Positions 1-12,332 of a DNA stretch of 64,000 nucleotides are shown piece by piece. Under the pieces are notes generated by a model that was not told where the DNA came from, searched no databases, and saw only the letters and a program-made list of their open reading frames with translations. Source of the stretch: Watersipora subatra (lineage: Eukaryota; Bryozoa; Gymnolaemata; Cheilostomatida; Watersiporidae); NCBI RefSeq assembly GCF_963576615.1, contig NC_088709.1, positions 23,142,243 to 23,206,242 of the forward strand, in the 5' to 3' direction. Both the position numbers and the translations under genes were made by a program. Position 1 is the stretch's first letter. Each line of letters opens with the position of its first letter.

Positions 1-130
1 ATATTGTATATATATGCATGTATTGTGTATATATTGTGTATATATTGTATATATACAGTGTGTATATGTTGTATATATATATTGTATATATATGCATATA
101 TATACAATATATATATATATATATATCACA
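1..130. repeat. AT/GTAT-rich microsatellite
   Basis: Imperfect repetition of TATATGTATTGTGTATA-like words grading into pure (TA)n near 108-126. The overlapping open frames here (Tyr/Ile/Val-rich) are by-products of the repeat, not genes. Confidence 0.85.
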
Positions 131-200
131 TCACTTGAAACAATATGCACAACTATTGGTGTCTTTTTTGAGGACGTCTGGACACGTTTTTGCTCAAGAG

Positions 201-345
201 TATTTTCACTGTGATCAAGTTTTGTTGATTTTAATCTTGAAACATCCTGGTAGTCAGACCACCTCAAACAACAAACATAGTCTCAAACGATAGAAAAATA
301 TCCATACTTTCTGATAAAATCTTCTAGAATTTGATGTGCTCAACT
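201..345 (+). repeat. right arm fragment of a fold-back repeat family
   Basis: From GATCAAGTTTTGT through TTTTAATCTTGAAACATCCTG to CTGATAAAATCTTCTAG this matches the right arms of the complete fold-back copies at 5195-5627 and 18660-19097. It is a solo arm in the intron or flank left of the RXYLT1 exon. Confidence 0.6.
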
Positions 346-461
346 CTTCAACTGGTCTTTACCTTAAAACTTGCCTCACTCTCGAATCAAGTAATATGAT
401 AGGGTGTATTTATTGGGATACTTTATATAGTTGTCAATATAGTTGCTCACTTCAATTGCAG

Positions 462-650
462 TTGGCAGCCAACAGAGACACAGGAGAGCCTAAGTTCCTA
501 TGTGGAAGTACTGAAGTCGAGTGACCTGACACTCTGCCCCCTAGGGCTGAATGCTGAGAGCTATAGGATATATGAAGCTTTGAGTGTTGGCTCAGTGCCA
601 ATCATTGAAGACGCTGTCATGGGCTCCAATTGTTCTTCAACTCCGTACAG
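462..650 (+). CDS. RXYLT1: RXYLT1 (TMEM5) penultimate coding exon
   Basis: Read in frame from the TGG that follows the acceptor, this exon encodes WQPTETQESL, then SDLTLCPLGLN, ESYRIYEALS and GSVPIIEDAV. These match the conserved C-terminal part of ribitol-5-phosphate xylosyltransferase 1. That type II Golgi glycosyltransferase adds xylose to the ribitol-phosphate unit of the alpha-dystroglycan O-mannosyl glycan (family knowledge). The exon starts after TTGCAG and ends at ACAG|gtaaat. The last codon is split (AG + G) and continues in frame in the exon at 1408. Upstream exons lie to the left of the window. An alternative acceptor 8 bp downstream (GGCAG) cannot be excluded. Confidence 0.93.
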
Positions 651-1115
651 GTAAATGCAGGTGCAGCTAACTGAGAAAACAACTACCACATTTTTTCTGT
701 TAGCTAAATTCGCTACTTGTCTACGAGAACCTTGCATTGTAGTGTTGAATAACAAAAATGGCGCGGAGTAAACAGTGATGTGAAAAAGGTTATTTCATAT
801 TGATTGTTTTTGTTATATTTATATTACTTTTTATTTTCATAATATTTTTAGCTCTCAGCAACGGTTGGTTTTCATATATTTTGGATTCCTATATTTTGGT
901 TTAGTAGGTTTCGTATAGTTTGGTAACCTGATTTTGAAATAAGATTTTGGGCATAAAAGTCAACATATTTCTGTAAAATGTGATTTATATTTTCTAAGTA
1001 GTTGTTAGCTTCAGGCTCTGTGTTCAAACTATAAGCATTAATGTAATCATTAACTGTTTTATGCTATATGTTCAGAAGTAGTATAAGTAGTATTTTTTCA
1101 GAAGTAGTATTTTTA

Positions 1116-1174
1116 AATCACCTGCTTTAAAAATCGCCACCAATCATGATATCGTGGAGCTCTATGTTAATCAT
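1116..1174. repeat. end fragment of hAT-like dispersed repeat
   Basis: TTTAAAAATCGCCACCAAT...ATATCGTGGAGCTCTA matches the right end of the repeat at 45396-45769. Only the terminal ~60 bp are present. Confidence 0.55.
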
Positions 1175-1407
1175 GTGTTAGATGGCTAAACAATCATTCC
1201 TCTATAGTCAACAACTAATTGAGGCATATAAGTGTTTCACAGTAATTTTAACCCTCTTCTATTTACTAACAAGAATCAGGTTAGGACGGCAGCTCTTTCT
1301 AGCCTTATTGATTTCTGTCTGACTGTTCAATGCAACCTGTTATATAATCCGCTTCTATGGAACAGGTACTAAGGCACTCTTTGATGGATTTGCTTTTTAT
1401 CTTACAG

Positions 1408-1615
1408 GCTGCTGAGGCGGCATAAAGCACCAGTTGTGTTCGTGAAGGATTGGTCAGAGCTTCCTAAGGTTTTAGCCAATGAAAAGAAGCTCTCTATCGC
1501 CGCTAAGGAGAGGCGAAGAGAAAAAATGTTGAACTGGTACCAGAAATTTCGCTCTACTTTAGCTGTTTCATTCACTTCCACCGTTCTCCAAAAGTTTTTT
1601 AACGCTACAGTTTAA
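1408..1615 (+). CDS. RXYLT1: RXYLT1 (TMEM5) last coding exon, C-terminus
   Basis: The acceptor is CTTACAG|G and the split Arg codon is completed in phase. The exon encodes LLRRHKAPVVFVKDWSELP, then a basic helix (KERRREKMLNWYQKF), and ends FFNATV followed by TAA at 1613-1615. The VVFVKDWSELP and MLNWYQKF segments correspond to the last ~70 residues of RXYLT1 (acceptor side of the nucleotide-sugar domain plus C-terminal helix). The intron from the previous exon is 757 bp and ordinary. Its distal part carries a 60-bp fragment of the hAT-like repeat seen complete at 12333 and 45396. Confidence 0.92.
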
Positions 1616-2104
1616 AAGGTCATCATTTGTGGTGGTCCTCACTGTTGAACTGGTAAAGTTAGAGGGTTAGAAAAGAAGATAACTTCTCTATTTCATTTAG
1701 CAATGTAGTCACTTTAGATTAGCTGTCATGATAGGGCTAAATGGGAGACTGCTGTTATTCCTTTGCTAAGCAAAGTTTGTATCTCATCGCTGAACAGACC
1801 TCTCTCTTTATACACTAAGTTTCTCTCCTTGTGCACTGATAAGTTATATTGATATTTTATAGCGATGAACGTAGCTGTTGGCAGCCTTACAAATATTTTT
1901 AGAATTATCCTTAGAATCTCTTCCCTATAGACTACAAATTTGCGGCAATCATATCCATTCTATGAAGTTCTTTTTCATTTGTTTTTGTACATACTGACTT
2001 TCTCCTACTGGTATGGCCTAATTACTGTTTATTTTAAAACACTCTTAGTCTATTGTATGTTTTGTTTCGTTGTTGAGTTTCACTTAGTCATATTTGTTAA
2101 TGCT

Positions 2105-2110
2105 ATTAAA
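2105..2110 (+). terminator. candidate poly(A) signal ATTAAA for RXYLT1
   Basis: I noticed no AATAAA in the ~490 bp after the RXYLT1 stop. ATTAAA at this position is the first variant signal I noticed. It rests on position and hexamer only. Confidence 0.25.
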
Positions 2111-2421
2111 ATCCTCCCATTTGTACCTTTGGTCTGTTACCAGTGAGGTGGACAGCTTGCATTACCAGCGTATTCTCTATGTCAAAGCGATGCAATTACT
2201 CTGGTATGCCACCTCAGTAGGGTTGAATAGGTCAATTCCTACAGACGATTGATCGATGATCAAGGCGGCATTCACTAGAAGTACACACATATAAGACATC
2301 TGCTCCAAGTAAATTTCATTAAACTAGCTAATTGCATTATAGGTCTGCCTGCATTGAACATACGGTATGTGGCAGCGGGTTTATAGCACTGCACAGCTTC
2401 GTTATCCTGCCTTGCTATCTA

Positions 2422-2668
2422 AATCATGACTGTGTCATGCTACAATACAATCTCTAAGTCAGGACTGTGTCATGCTACAATACAATCTCTAAGTCAGGAC
2501 TGTGGCATGCTACAATACAATCTCTAAGTCAGGACTGTGTCATGCTACAATACAATCTTTAAGTCAGGACTGTATCATGCTACAGTACAATCTCTAAGTC
2601 AGGACTGTGTCATGCTACAATACAATCTCTTATCTATGTCAGAACTGTGTCATGCTACAATAACAATC
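2422..2668. repeat. 35-bp minisatellite, about 7 copies
   Basis: The unit starts GTCAGGACTGTGTCATGCTA and continues with CAATACAATCTCTAA. Copies differ by single substitutions; the final copy carries an insertion (TATCTATGTCAGAA). Intergenic. Confidence 0.9.
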
Positions 2669-3118
2669 ACTAGTACCTTGGCAGTTGGAGACCATCAGGT
2701 GTAATAATTGACTGCACAAGTATCCGTTCTGAAAGCAATATTTTTCCTAACCTCCAAATGTGGCTTCAGGAGCACGGACACGGCTCTTATTATAGTAAAG
2801 ATTAAAGCTATATCAAAGATTTTAGAGTGTTGATATTCAGCGGAGAAATGTCAAAATGTTAGCAGTTATACCAGTCATGCATGCGTAGTGTTTCTTGCTG
2901 TTTAATGTGAAATCAGTATTTTAGTTATGCCTCTACTGATTGGATATTGGCCGGTGAAGGTCAAGGCTATTTTCAGCAATATTTTTTAGTTTTATTCATA
3001 GTACACCATTTAATGATAAGGATAGGCTCATTGTTGCTTTGCAAAACTCAAAAGTGAGCTCGCCCTTAACGAAATTAACCAATAGGGTGCAAGCAAAGCA
3101 TAAGCCTCTAAACAAATA
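2669..3118. other. intergenic, SINE-like 3' tail fragment only
   Basis: No coding signal. Around 2775-2806 the words CACGGACACGGCTCTTATTATAGTAAAGATTA resemble the 3' tail of the tRNA-derived units at 7290 and 62392 (word split here over more than one block: CACGGACACGG, then TTATAGTAAAGATTA). Confidence 0.4.
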
Positions 3119-3945
3119 CAGTAGGCGCTCCTACAATGTAAATAATCAGTACCAAAAACGTTTACGTTATCAGAATTTACGTTATAAGAACAGTAAAATG
3201 CATGTGGATTGCCTAATCCTTTCCGAGATCTTTCCAAACTCACCCCTTTGGCCATGCTAAAAGGAAAATCTTAACTCTTTTAATTTGTGTGCTGTACCGT
3301 AACTGCAGTACTATTGATTTGCATAGACAACTTTTCTCCTTTCTGTGATCAATCTTACTGGTTTTATAGACCATGATTGCGGTAATTTTACAACAAGTTG
3401 ATGGGACTGCACATTTTCCACATTCTTTTACAATGATTTGTTTATTTTTTCTAATTAACAAAGTCTATTCTGCAAAGTGAAACTAATAACAAATATTCTT
3501 TACGTCTACAATAAAGCAAAACAAAATCTTTTTACTATAAAAAGCAGTTCAACCTGTTTGTTGTCTATCTGTATCTAGGGTCAAGGTTAGGATAAAATAT
3601 AACTTTCGACGATACTCCAACTCGTGACATTCAGATTGGTAGACCGAGGCTGTAACACCTGCACCGATCGATCGCCTTTATATTTGTGAACAATTACTCA
3701 GCTGTCCTATTCTCCTTTTTGTCGACATATTTAACGATGTATTACGATGAACTATAATGTCGCGAAAGTTATATATAAAAGATAAACGGATGAACTAACA
3801 TTCAAATTGAATTTAAAAACTTCCGATTGAACACTTTAAATTATATGGAATCTTTTACGTAGTACGAAGCAAAAGCTTTACATAAATTTTTTACATTATC
3901 GGAAATTCCCATTATAGGAGGTAAACATTACAGGAGTCTCTACTG
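3119..3945. mobile_element. TA-flanked MITE, family 'GTAGGCGC', copy 1
   Basis: Terminal inverted repeats CAGTAGGCGCTCCTACAA and, at the other end, the complement of GGAGTCTCTACTG. Both ends are flanked by TA (3117-3118 and 3946-3947), as expected of a Tc1/mariner-type target duplication. The interior matches 6141-7012 along most of its length. No transposase reading frame is visible, so it is non-autonomous. Confidence 0.75.
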
Positions 3946-4493
3946 TACAATCAAAATAGAAAGCAAGCACTGAACAGATTGATTTTTATAATCGTCGCTT
4001 AATCATCATGGTAACTCTATTGTTGGGTACTCAGGCTAGGCATAATCATCCAATCCCATGACAAGCTAGGTAATGGAGGAATTTATAGAGGGAGGTTTTC
4101 AGCTTATGAAGTATTCTAAATGCAGCTTGTTTATCATTCAGTATCGACTAAATAGACAGACATGAACTTTAATTTATTTGACTACAGCCTGTTATGTTAA
4201 TAATTCTTGAAGTCTAGTTCCTTTTCCTGTTTTCAGATGTAGCTGAGGGAGCACAATTCCCTCATAGTATGCACAACATACATGAGTGAAACAAGACAAT
4301 TATCAGCAGTTGTCTAGACATCCTGCATTTATTTTAATAATTGTGTTTGCTGTCAGTACAACCTTATTATTTCTGGTTTTTGCTCTCTTTATTGGATGTC
4401 GCAAAAAATATAAATCTGTTTTATTATCCCTGTAGCTGATTTTTAGACTATAATTTCCAAACACCTCACTGTCATCCTTATAGTCTACCTAGC
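3946..4493. other. intergenic, nothing recognised
   Basis: AT-rich unique-looking sequence without coding potential, RNA-gene signature or clear repeat ends. Confidence 0.4.
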
Positions 4494-5044
4494 TCATTAT
4501 GCAAAACCTGATGACTGCGGCATTGTTGTTCGGTCACTCATTATGGCCTAGCAATTAGATTATAGATAAAAGACAAGGCCCGCAGCTTTGGAGCTTGATA
4601 CACTGAGCCGTTAGTCACCTGAATATGTTTCAAGTTGGAATACTATTAGCTGTAAATGTAGAGAATGTGTTATTTTAATAGATTGATAGATAAATAGATA
4701 GATGGATAGATAGATAAATAGATAGATGGATAGATAGATGGATAGATAGAGAGATGGATAGATAGATAGATAGATGGATCGGTAGATAGGTAGGCAGGTA
4801 GGTAGGTAGATAGGTGGATAGATATGAAGTTTGTTATCTCTGGCCAATGCTGTTCATAGCAAATTAGACAATGAAACAAAAAGTGAAAATAACAAAGTGA
4901 AATGTTTCGTATTGGAAGAAAAAACTCTATTATGAAACTAATTATATTTGATGTTTTATTTGCAATACCAAGCTTCTGTTTACACGCAGTAAGTTAAGAT
5001 GTGACCAATTATATTGTAATAAATAGATACATGTCATTTTACCT
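4494..5044 (-). mobile_element. dispersed repeat with internal GATA tract, short copy
   Basis: The flanks on both sides of the GATA tract match those of the 21314-22893 copy: left CATTGTTGTTCGGTCAC...GCCTAGCAATTAGATTATAG and right GATATGAAGTTTGTTATCTC...CTAATTATATTTGATG. On the minus strand the left flank reads GGCTCAGTGTATCAAGCTC, which resembles a tRNA A box, suggesting a SINE-like origin. The internal tract (4676-4832) is about 155 bp of GATA/GATG/GGTA units. Confidence 0.75.
4676..4832. repeat. GATA/GATG microsatellite inside the dispersed repeat
   Basis: Tetranucleotide repeats, mainly GATA with GATG, AATA and GGTA variants. The Ser-Ile-Tyr-Leu-rich minus-strand frames across it are repeat artefacts. 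Confidence 0.95.
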
Positions 5045-5194
5045 TTCCCATACATTCACAATGACATCACAAATCCTAAGTTTGATCAGTCAGAGCAATC
5101 ATATTTGCAGTTATCTTCTCATCGTTTATCATCCATTAACCGCCCCTTTATGTCCAACAACAGTTATCCACAGCGTATAAATTTGTGTTAACGA

Positions 5195-5627
5195 TGAACT
5201 TACACAAAACTTTAGTAGATGTTATCAGAAAGTATCAGTATTCTTTTACCATTTACGATTGTTTTAATGTTTGAAGTGGTTTGTCGGCCAGGATGTTTCA
5301 AGATGAACATCAATAAAGCTTGATCAAGGTTAGAAATCTCCCATCTAGGGAAAGTGCCATTATGACGTCTATAGTGCCAAGGAGACCGACAGAATAGAGA
5401 TGCATAACACTGCTACTTGAACCCAATAGCCGATATCAATAACGAGAGAAACAGGCTGTTGAACAACTAGTCACGTCATTTCGGAACGTATTCTTCTGAT
5501 TGTTTTAACTATTTTAATCTTGAAACATCCCAGCAGTCAGATCACCTAAAACATAAAAAACAATCTCAAATGGTAGAAAAAGACCGAGACTTACCGTTGA
5601 AATCTACTAAAAAATTTTGTAAGTTCA
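5195..5627. mobile_element. fold-back MITE, copy 1
   Basis: Long imperfect inverted arms: the left starts TGAACTTACACAAAACTTTA and the right ends in its complement (AAAATTTTGTAAGTTCA). The arms contain TTTTAATCTTGAAACATCC and its inverse. A second copy is at 18660-19097, and solo arms lie at 201-345 and near 25770-25990. No coding capacity. Confidence 0.7.
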
Positions 5628-6140
5628 CCTTTAGAATATTTTAAACTCTGCAGACGGTTTTGAAAATATGATGCTGGCTGATGAGAAGAACAATAATCAA
5701 GAAAGTTTATACAAGGTTCTTTAGCGATACATCCTTTGTAATTGTATCCGTTGCGAAGAGATTTGGCACGCAGTTCAATTGTTTACACTGGAAACATGTA
5801 ATATACATGATGTTTACTTTTGCTCTAAGGCATAGACTACAATATAAAGTGGCCAATAACAATAAAGAGTTAATGTTTGGTATAGTTATTGTCATTTGAA
5901 AATTAATTATAAATGTCCTGAAATCCTCTCTAGCGGAAGTGATAAGACGGTGAGAAAATGAATTTAAAGTAACAGTCTGGTATAGATAGACTGCTGTCTC
6001 TAATCGCAAGGGAAGTCAGCTGAGTTGGCGATTTACTGTTCACATATAAGGCTTTTGTGACAAGCGATTTGAGATCACAAAATTGCTGTCAAAATCGTTC
6101 ATTCTGAGTATCACTTGAAGCAGACAAATATATAAAACTA

Positions 6141-7012
6141 CAGTAGATGCTCCTATAATATAAAAAATCTGCTCCAGAAATGTTTAAATTATAGGTAATT
6201 TACGTTATAAGAACAGTAAAATACAGGTGTACATGTAAACTGCCTAATCCGTTCCAAGATCGTTCCAAACTCACCCCCTTGGCCATACAAAAAGGAAAAA
6301 CTTGACTAAACTCTTTTAATTTGTAGGCTGTACCATAACTGCAGAATTATTGGTTTGCATCAACAACTTTTCTCCTTTTTATGATCAATCTCACTGGTTT
6401 TATTATAGACCATGGTTGCGGTAAATTTACAACAAGTTGATAGGGACTGCACATTTTCGATGTTCATGTACAACGGTTTGCTTATTTTTCTAAACAACAA
6501 AGTCTATTCTGCAAAGTAAAGCTAATAATAAATATTTTGTACATATACAATAAGGCAAAACAACAAATTATTTTTACTATAAAAAGCAGTTCTAACTGTT
6601 TGATGTTAGACTATCCAGGGGTCAAGGTTAGGATAAAAGATAATTTTCGACGAAACTCCAACTCGTGGCATTAAGACTGGTAGACCTGCGCTGTAGCACC
6701 TGCGCAAATCGATCTTTTATATGTATTAACAATTGTGAGGCTATCCTATTCGCCTTTTTTCTCGACACATTTTACGATCCATTTTGACGAACTAGAATGT
6801 CGTAAAAGTTATATATAATTATAGATATAATGATAAATGCAAGGCGTTTTTCTTCTGCAAGTTCGGCAAAATGAACTAATATTCAAATCAAATTTGGAGA
6901 ACTCGCCCGACTTGACACTTTACATTATGTGGAATTTTTTATGTAGGGGGAAGCAAAAACTTCACATAAATTATTTACGTTATTTGGATTCATGTTATAG
7001 GAGCGCCTACTG
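6141..7012. mobile_element. TA-flanked MITE, family 'GTAGGCGC', copy 2
   Basis: Starts CAGTAGATGCTCCTATAA after TA and ends GGAGCGCCTACTG before TA. The interior aligns with 3119-3945 (shared words: CACTGGTTTTAT, ACAACAAGTTGAT, AAGCAGTTC, GTCAAGGTTAGGATAAA). Non-autonomous. Confidence 0.75.
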
Positions 7013-7289
7013 TAGTCATAATACCTCACTTCCTGTCATCTAATTCCAGTATCTGCCTACGAAGGGTATGCCTAATCTGTTGCGCTACTAACACTTCTGC
7101 AACCATAGACAAGTCTTTATCAGGGTCAAGTGTTATCAAGTTTACACTGGGAAGGCTTGCGGTTTTTTGGTTGACTTAGCAAAGTTTCAGAATCCTTTTT
7201 TCAAACACTAAAATCTCTTCTTATACAAACTAGTACACTGGCAGTACTGTGCGACGTGAGAGCTCATCATGTGTAATAAATATGTACAT
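7013..7289. other. intergenic, nothing recognised
   Basis: No coding, RNA or repeat structure seen. Confidence 0.35.
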
Positions 7290-7444
7290 AATTATTCCAA
7301 ATGATGGCAAGGCAGATGAGTGGTGCAGTGGTTAATGAATGAGTTTATCAACCTGAATTCATGAGTTCAATTTTTGTATGATGCATTTCTTTTTCAAACT
7401 CTCTAAAGTTTTGGGACGGATGAATGTTATTATAGTAGAGATTA
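7290..7444 (+). mobile_element. tRNA-derived SINE-like unit
   Basis: The A-box-like GGTGCAGTGGTTAA is followed ~35 bp later by the B-box-like GAGTTCAATTTTTG. The tail GGGACGGATGAATGTTATTATAGTAGAGATTA matches the unit at 62392-62541, as does the leader AATTATTCCA (tail given in pieces: GGGACGGATG, TTATAGTAGAGATTA). It is not a functional tRNA, since the acceptor stem is not preserved. Confidence 0.55.
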
Positions 7445-8976
7445 TGTTAAATTTGGCAGTGCAATGGAACTGCCAAAGTTTAAATTTATGAAGCAAAGCA
7501 TAGTCTACCTTTTGTATAATTATTCTCATATAGCTTAAATTTAATAACTTAGCTAATTATTCGTAGATTGAAATAAACCGAATTTTGTAATTTTGCATTA
7601 GCTGTGGTAAATACTTTCTTGTTCGCTAGTAAATGTGCTTGACAAAGCTAGAATAAAGCTTGATCTAGCGCAAAGCAATAGATGTAGTTCACATGCTATG
7701 TCTATCCTACGCAAAGAAAAAAACATGGTTTGTAAATAATTTTTCTCAACCTAATGTATTGCAATTTCCATGGTTTTCTATAGAAATTCTAACTGATCAA
7801 AAAGAGTAGTTTTGGTCAGGGGTCTCATCTTCAAATTTATAAACTTGACAGACAAACTAATACTATATAACAATGGAAAAAGTTAGAGAATCGATGAATG
7901 TAATGAAATGTGATGTAAAACAGTATAAATAACAGCGCAGTCTATCATTTGATTGTAGACTAGAAGGCGAGTAGGCGCTGACAATTGGCTGTTATGTTAG
8001 GTTCTACTTGAAGTCTTCGCAGCAGGCACGTATTTTTCCATAGATGCTTAACGAAATAATTACAAAAAAATGTTTGCAATTATTGAGTGGGAGTGTAAAA
8101 CATTGGAAACTACCTGTGTGGCAATAACGCGATACAAAATTATCTAAAACTGTTATCATTCCTACATCAAAGCATTTTGTGTTATAGAGCCATCCAGGTC
8201 GACAAATAGGTTTATGTAAACAGTTTTTGCTCGAGTCCAACCCAGAAAAGCGCCAGTACAACTATTTCTTCCTGTAGGATTTCATAGCCGCGTGACTGTG
8301 TATTGTAAATAAAACACTCGTGGCAAGCCCAATGATTGGCTCACTAACTCGTCATTCATTGATTGGGAGTTAAAAGAAAAACCTCAGGCAATGCTGAGCT
8401 CGTAGCTTTCTAAGCTGTCCTGCATGTCCTCACGCTTAGCTTACTTGCTGTTGCTTTCCAGAGGCAGTCAGAAAGTTTTTTGAAAGACATTTCAGGCGCC
8501 AAGATATTGCAGGTAGGAATTCATTACACCCACAAGTACGATAATTAGTACCATTTTTAATGTAAATTTGAATTTTTTTTTTCGAAAGTTTCAATCTGCA
8601 GTCTTTATCTCCTTTCACCAATGTTTTTGAAAGATAGACTGTTCCTTATTTGTTCTAGCCAAGAGCTTATAGCTCGTTCTCTCATGGGTGTATTGGGGGT
8701 GGTATAGGTATACTTCAAAGCTAGTACTCATAAGTAATACAGTTACAAGTACTAGCAACACCAGTCATAGACATTAGGGACAGTTATTTCAGTTGAGAAT
8801 GCATCAGCCGCTTATGGGGCTTGAAAAAATATGAGGTGGTTAAAAATTTGCCAACTTTTTGCAATAAGATACTATGTAGCTGCGACACAGTAGCATTACC
8901 TTTGAATCTTACGAAAAAAGCTAAAATGGTGTGAAAAATTAAACGCGCATCGCATACTCCCTTTAGCAGCTATTTG
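7445..8976. other. intergenic, no gene recognised
   Basis: AT-rich with short chance frames (longest ~85 codons at 8004-8261, minus strand, Cys-rich, unrecognised and without a clear splice context). I see no supportable feature. Confidence 0.35.
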
Positions 8977-9059
8977 ATCAGGTGCCAAAAAACTAGGCAT
9001 AGTTTTTTGGCACCTGATGGAAAAACTCATTAGCCTCTACAAGGACTAATGAGTTTTCC
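8977..9059. repeat. two abutting perfect/near-perfect hairpins
   Basis: Hairpin 1 (8977-9018) has an 18-bp perfect stem, ATCAGGTGCCAAAAAACT, with a 6-nt loop. Hairpin 2 begins on the next base (9019-9059): a 14-bp stem GGAAAACTCATTAG with one bulged A and a ~12-nt loop. No coding context nearby. Confidence 0.85.
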
Positions 9060-11669
9060 AAACTCGGCAACCTCATCTCGTTTCCCCAACTGCACTCTTC
9101 AACAAAAGATGCCAGTTGGTAGAATCTGTAGAAATGATTGACAAGGAGGCCTTGATCCGTATCATTTTTTCGGGCCAGCCATTCAAACTATCAACTGTAA
9201 CTGAGACGCACAACAATTATAACCAATTTGCATTCCGTAAGCATCAAATTTGCAAGCTTGTATGTTTATCTAAACTTACAAGGGATGGTTATATCTAGTA
9301 ATAGTTTAGTAGAGTGTGATCCAACTGTTTATCGTTTGCTTGACCAATTGGAAAATCAATACAGGCATTCACGGCTCCGAGAGAGATTGAGTCATTTTGA
9401 AATAACGGTGATGAAACCTTCCTACACCTTGTTTTTCATTGCATTCATACAAAACAAGACATCGAGTACTTTACCTATCCTCTAGCGTGCCATGCCACCT
9501 GCGCACCAAGTCAGCTGCTGCCTTTCTTGTTCATCCCAAAGCCTTTTACAAACACAGTATGTTGTCTTACAGTTAATTGTGTTTATTTCTGACCAGAATA
9601 TAAGAACTTTTTAAATAGATTTAGGTGTGACGTATTACTTGGGAGATAGGTAATGACAAGATTTGCTGGTGTGGCTGTCCAGGCTCCAAGGCATGCCATC
9701 CCCTGTTGTTCAATTTGGTTTGTTCATGTCAGCTGTCATACATTGAACATAGTTATAGGGTAAGCCCAGTTCCAGCTCAATAACAATATGGAGGCAGTCC
9801 TAAATGGGATAGCCTACATACATATCAGTAAGCTAGTTCAAATGATGCGTAACATCCCTCTAAGAGTTCATGAACAGTTATATTATTTTAAAATATTATA
9901 CATAGGTTTTGTTCAAATTTGATGCAACGAAGCAAAAAGGAGATGGCCCAAAATATAAAACTGTAGTATCATATCATCTACACTCGTACAGGGTCAAGGT
10001 TAAATACCCTTTACAGACTGTTAGCCTCCGGCTCTAATAACAGTACAGAAAAGTTTGTTTCGATCAATGGCTGCGTGCGAGTGTACTAGGCTATTATGAC
10101 TTTCTGTATCCATGCTCTATCTACACCCGTGTGTGACCACTTTATCAGTAAGTGTACTAGATATATGCAAACATTGAGGCTATCTCTTAACCCCTTCTAA
10201 ACGCTTTCTTTGTTGTCCCGCATGGCAATAGAACCTTTTGTTATATTCCATCTGCTACCACCGAAGGGAATACAAAGGACTAACTGATCGCAGACTTGGT
10301 GTTCTTCAAGATATTTATGAGGCTTGATCTCTATTGTCTTGCCATGAATCATATTTACTTTCATTGAATGCCACTGCTTACTGCAAATAGTAGTTAGTAA
10401 CCGAGAGGAAGTATTTGGCTCGGCTTGAATTACCATGGCGTCAGCCGTTCTAGAGGTGTTTTATTTCACTGTGACACTATAACTACGTGCGATAAAACAA
10501 TGCTGTCTTTTTTATTTTTTTAATAACTTCGAGGGTCATTTCGGTTGTGTCAGAAGCGAGGTTCTTACTTTTCTAATAGCTTTGAGAAAATCGTTTCAGT
10601 TATGCCAGCAGCGAGGTTTTTATTTTCTTGATATCTCTGAAGGAGTATCAGAGTTATCAAAAAATTGTTTACGATAATAACAATAACATAACAATAACAT
10701 AGCAATAACATAACAATAACATAACAATAACATAGCAATAACATAACTACAATCATTTATGCCAGCAGCGAAGCTACGTGGATCGGCAAACAACACTAGA
10801 GAACTATACTTTTTTGATAACGTTCCTTATGAAGCGGAATGCCAGACAATGTTTTCAGTCTTTTAAAAGAAGTCTGTGATGAAGATGCTAAGTAAAACTG
10901 TCCCTAATCGAATCGATGATTTGTGCATGCCAGCTATTTGCTGAGAATTTGAAGCTAAAAATTATTCATTCATTATTTAGCGAAAAGTCAAACACGTTTA
11001 AATTTATTCTTCATATCTAATTGGTTTATTGATCACATTGAATAGCTATTTAAATATTGGTTTATTTGAGCTACCAAATAAATTAAAACATACCAATATA
11101 CCAGAGACAACCTCATGTAATAATAAATCAAAGCTTTTTTTCTCACATAAGTTTTACCTTTCCGATCTCGCTTGGCAAAATAAAAAAAAGTTGTACATAA
11201 TTTCAAAAGCGAAAGACAGCCAAATCTTTTCGGCTGCGACAAAAGCTGAAAACAAGAAGAAAGACATTATACTTGAAAAAAAAACATTGACAAACCTATA
11301 TTTAGGCCTAATTAAAAAGATAATATTAAGCTATAGACACTTTTTATGTACACGGCTGCAGTACGAAATGGACGGTTATGGCATGACATACCATGCTGTC
11401 GTTATTTGAGTGCTGATATTGAACTTACATCAACAGGTACAACAAAATACATTTTATGAAAAACAATTAATGGTTCATTAGAACTACACAAAGAATTTTT
11501 GTGATGTATTTTACAAACGTAAGTACCCAGCTACAGATATATTTCTGTAAACAGTAAACCTGATGAGTTGCTTGGCTGAAGAATGTTGTATCAAATGATC
11601 AACAATAATAGCTCTTACTTTCATTAATATTGTTATTACTTTTATTAATCTGTATATATACATCTCAAA
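9060..11669. other. intergenic with an 11-bp repeat; no gene recognised
   Basis: At 10675-10748 an AATAACATAAC-type unit is repeated about 6-7 times. Two frames were considered: 10197-10436 minus (79 codons, starts in ACGCCATGG) and 11029-11409 plus (126 codons, Lys/Asn/Ile-rich). Neither shows a recognisable domain or splice partner. Confidence 0.4.
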
Positions 11670-11815
11670 GTTTGTCGTCTGGCGTCTGTCAGCTATAGGC
11701 TAGCGATTAAAATCTAGCAATGTAAAATCCGCATCGCAGAAGATTTGATTTCGGAACTTCCTGTTCACAAGGCGACAAGCTAACCTATTAAGCTACATGG
11801 GATGCAATGGATTAA
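11670..11815 (-). mobile_element. tRNA-derived SINE-like unit (minus)
   Basis: On the minus strand TAGCTTAATAGGTTAGC (A-box-like) is followed by GAAATCAAATCTTC (B-box-like). The 3' tail, TAGCCTATAGCTGACAGACG, resembles the tails of the units at 50025 and 55795. Confidence 0.45.
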
Positions 11816-12332
11816 TTGGTGATATGAGTCATTATCTGGGTTAAAATATTCATAGCGACTCGGCGTTTCGTGTAACATCACTAAAGCTTGCTCTCACGGC
11901 TCTTATTAGTAAGTTTAGCAATACGCATGCTAGCTTTCTCAAATTAGCCAATGGCAACTACATTACCTGCCACTATTTATAAGCTGTTTTTAATAGCCGT
12001 GCAACGCAGGGCATTCAGTTAGTATATAATAAAATTGATTCTGCTTGTTAGCGTTGTACCTTGTTCGTGTAAATAAGTGAATTATATGCTATTATTACAT
12101 GTTTTCAAAATAATCTCACTTACGTGTTTAATATGAGCCTACTTTTAAATGGTATAACATCTTTCATCAGGTTTAGAACCCAAAACTGCTGTGGCAGATG
12201 TTGGTCCAACAGCCAATGTTAGATACACTGACTAGTAACAATTTGGTTATGTAATATCCAAGCAGATTATAATTTTTGACTACTCTTTCTGGTAAGGCGG
12301 CTGCCACAGATGACTCCATCACAATTCGATGT

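Noticed and set aside
10197..10436. 79-codon minus-strand frame starting in a good context (GCCATGG)
   Set aside because: The composition looks protein-like, but I recognise no family and find no partner exon; insufficient to call a gene.
11029..11409. 126-codon plus-strand frame
   Set aside because: Lys/Asn/Ile composition simply mirrors AT-rich DNA; no recognised domain; about the longest chance frame expected in 64 kb of this composition.
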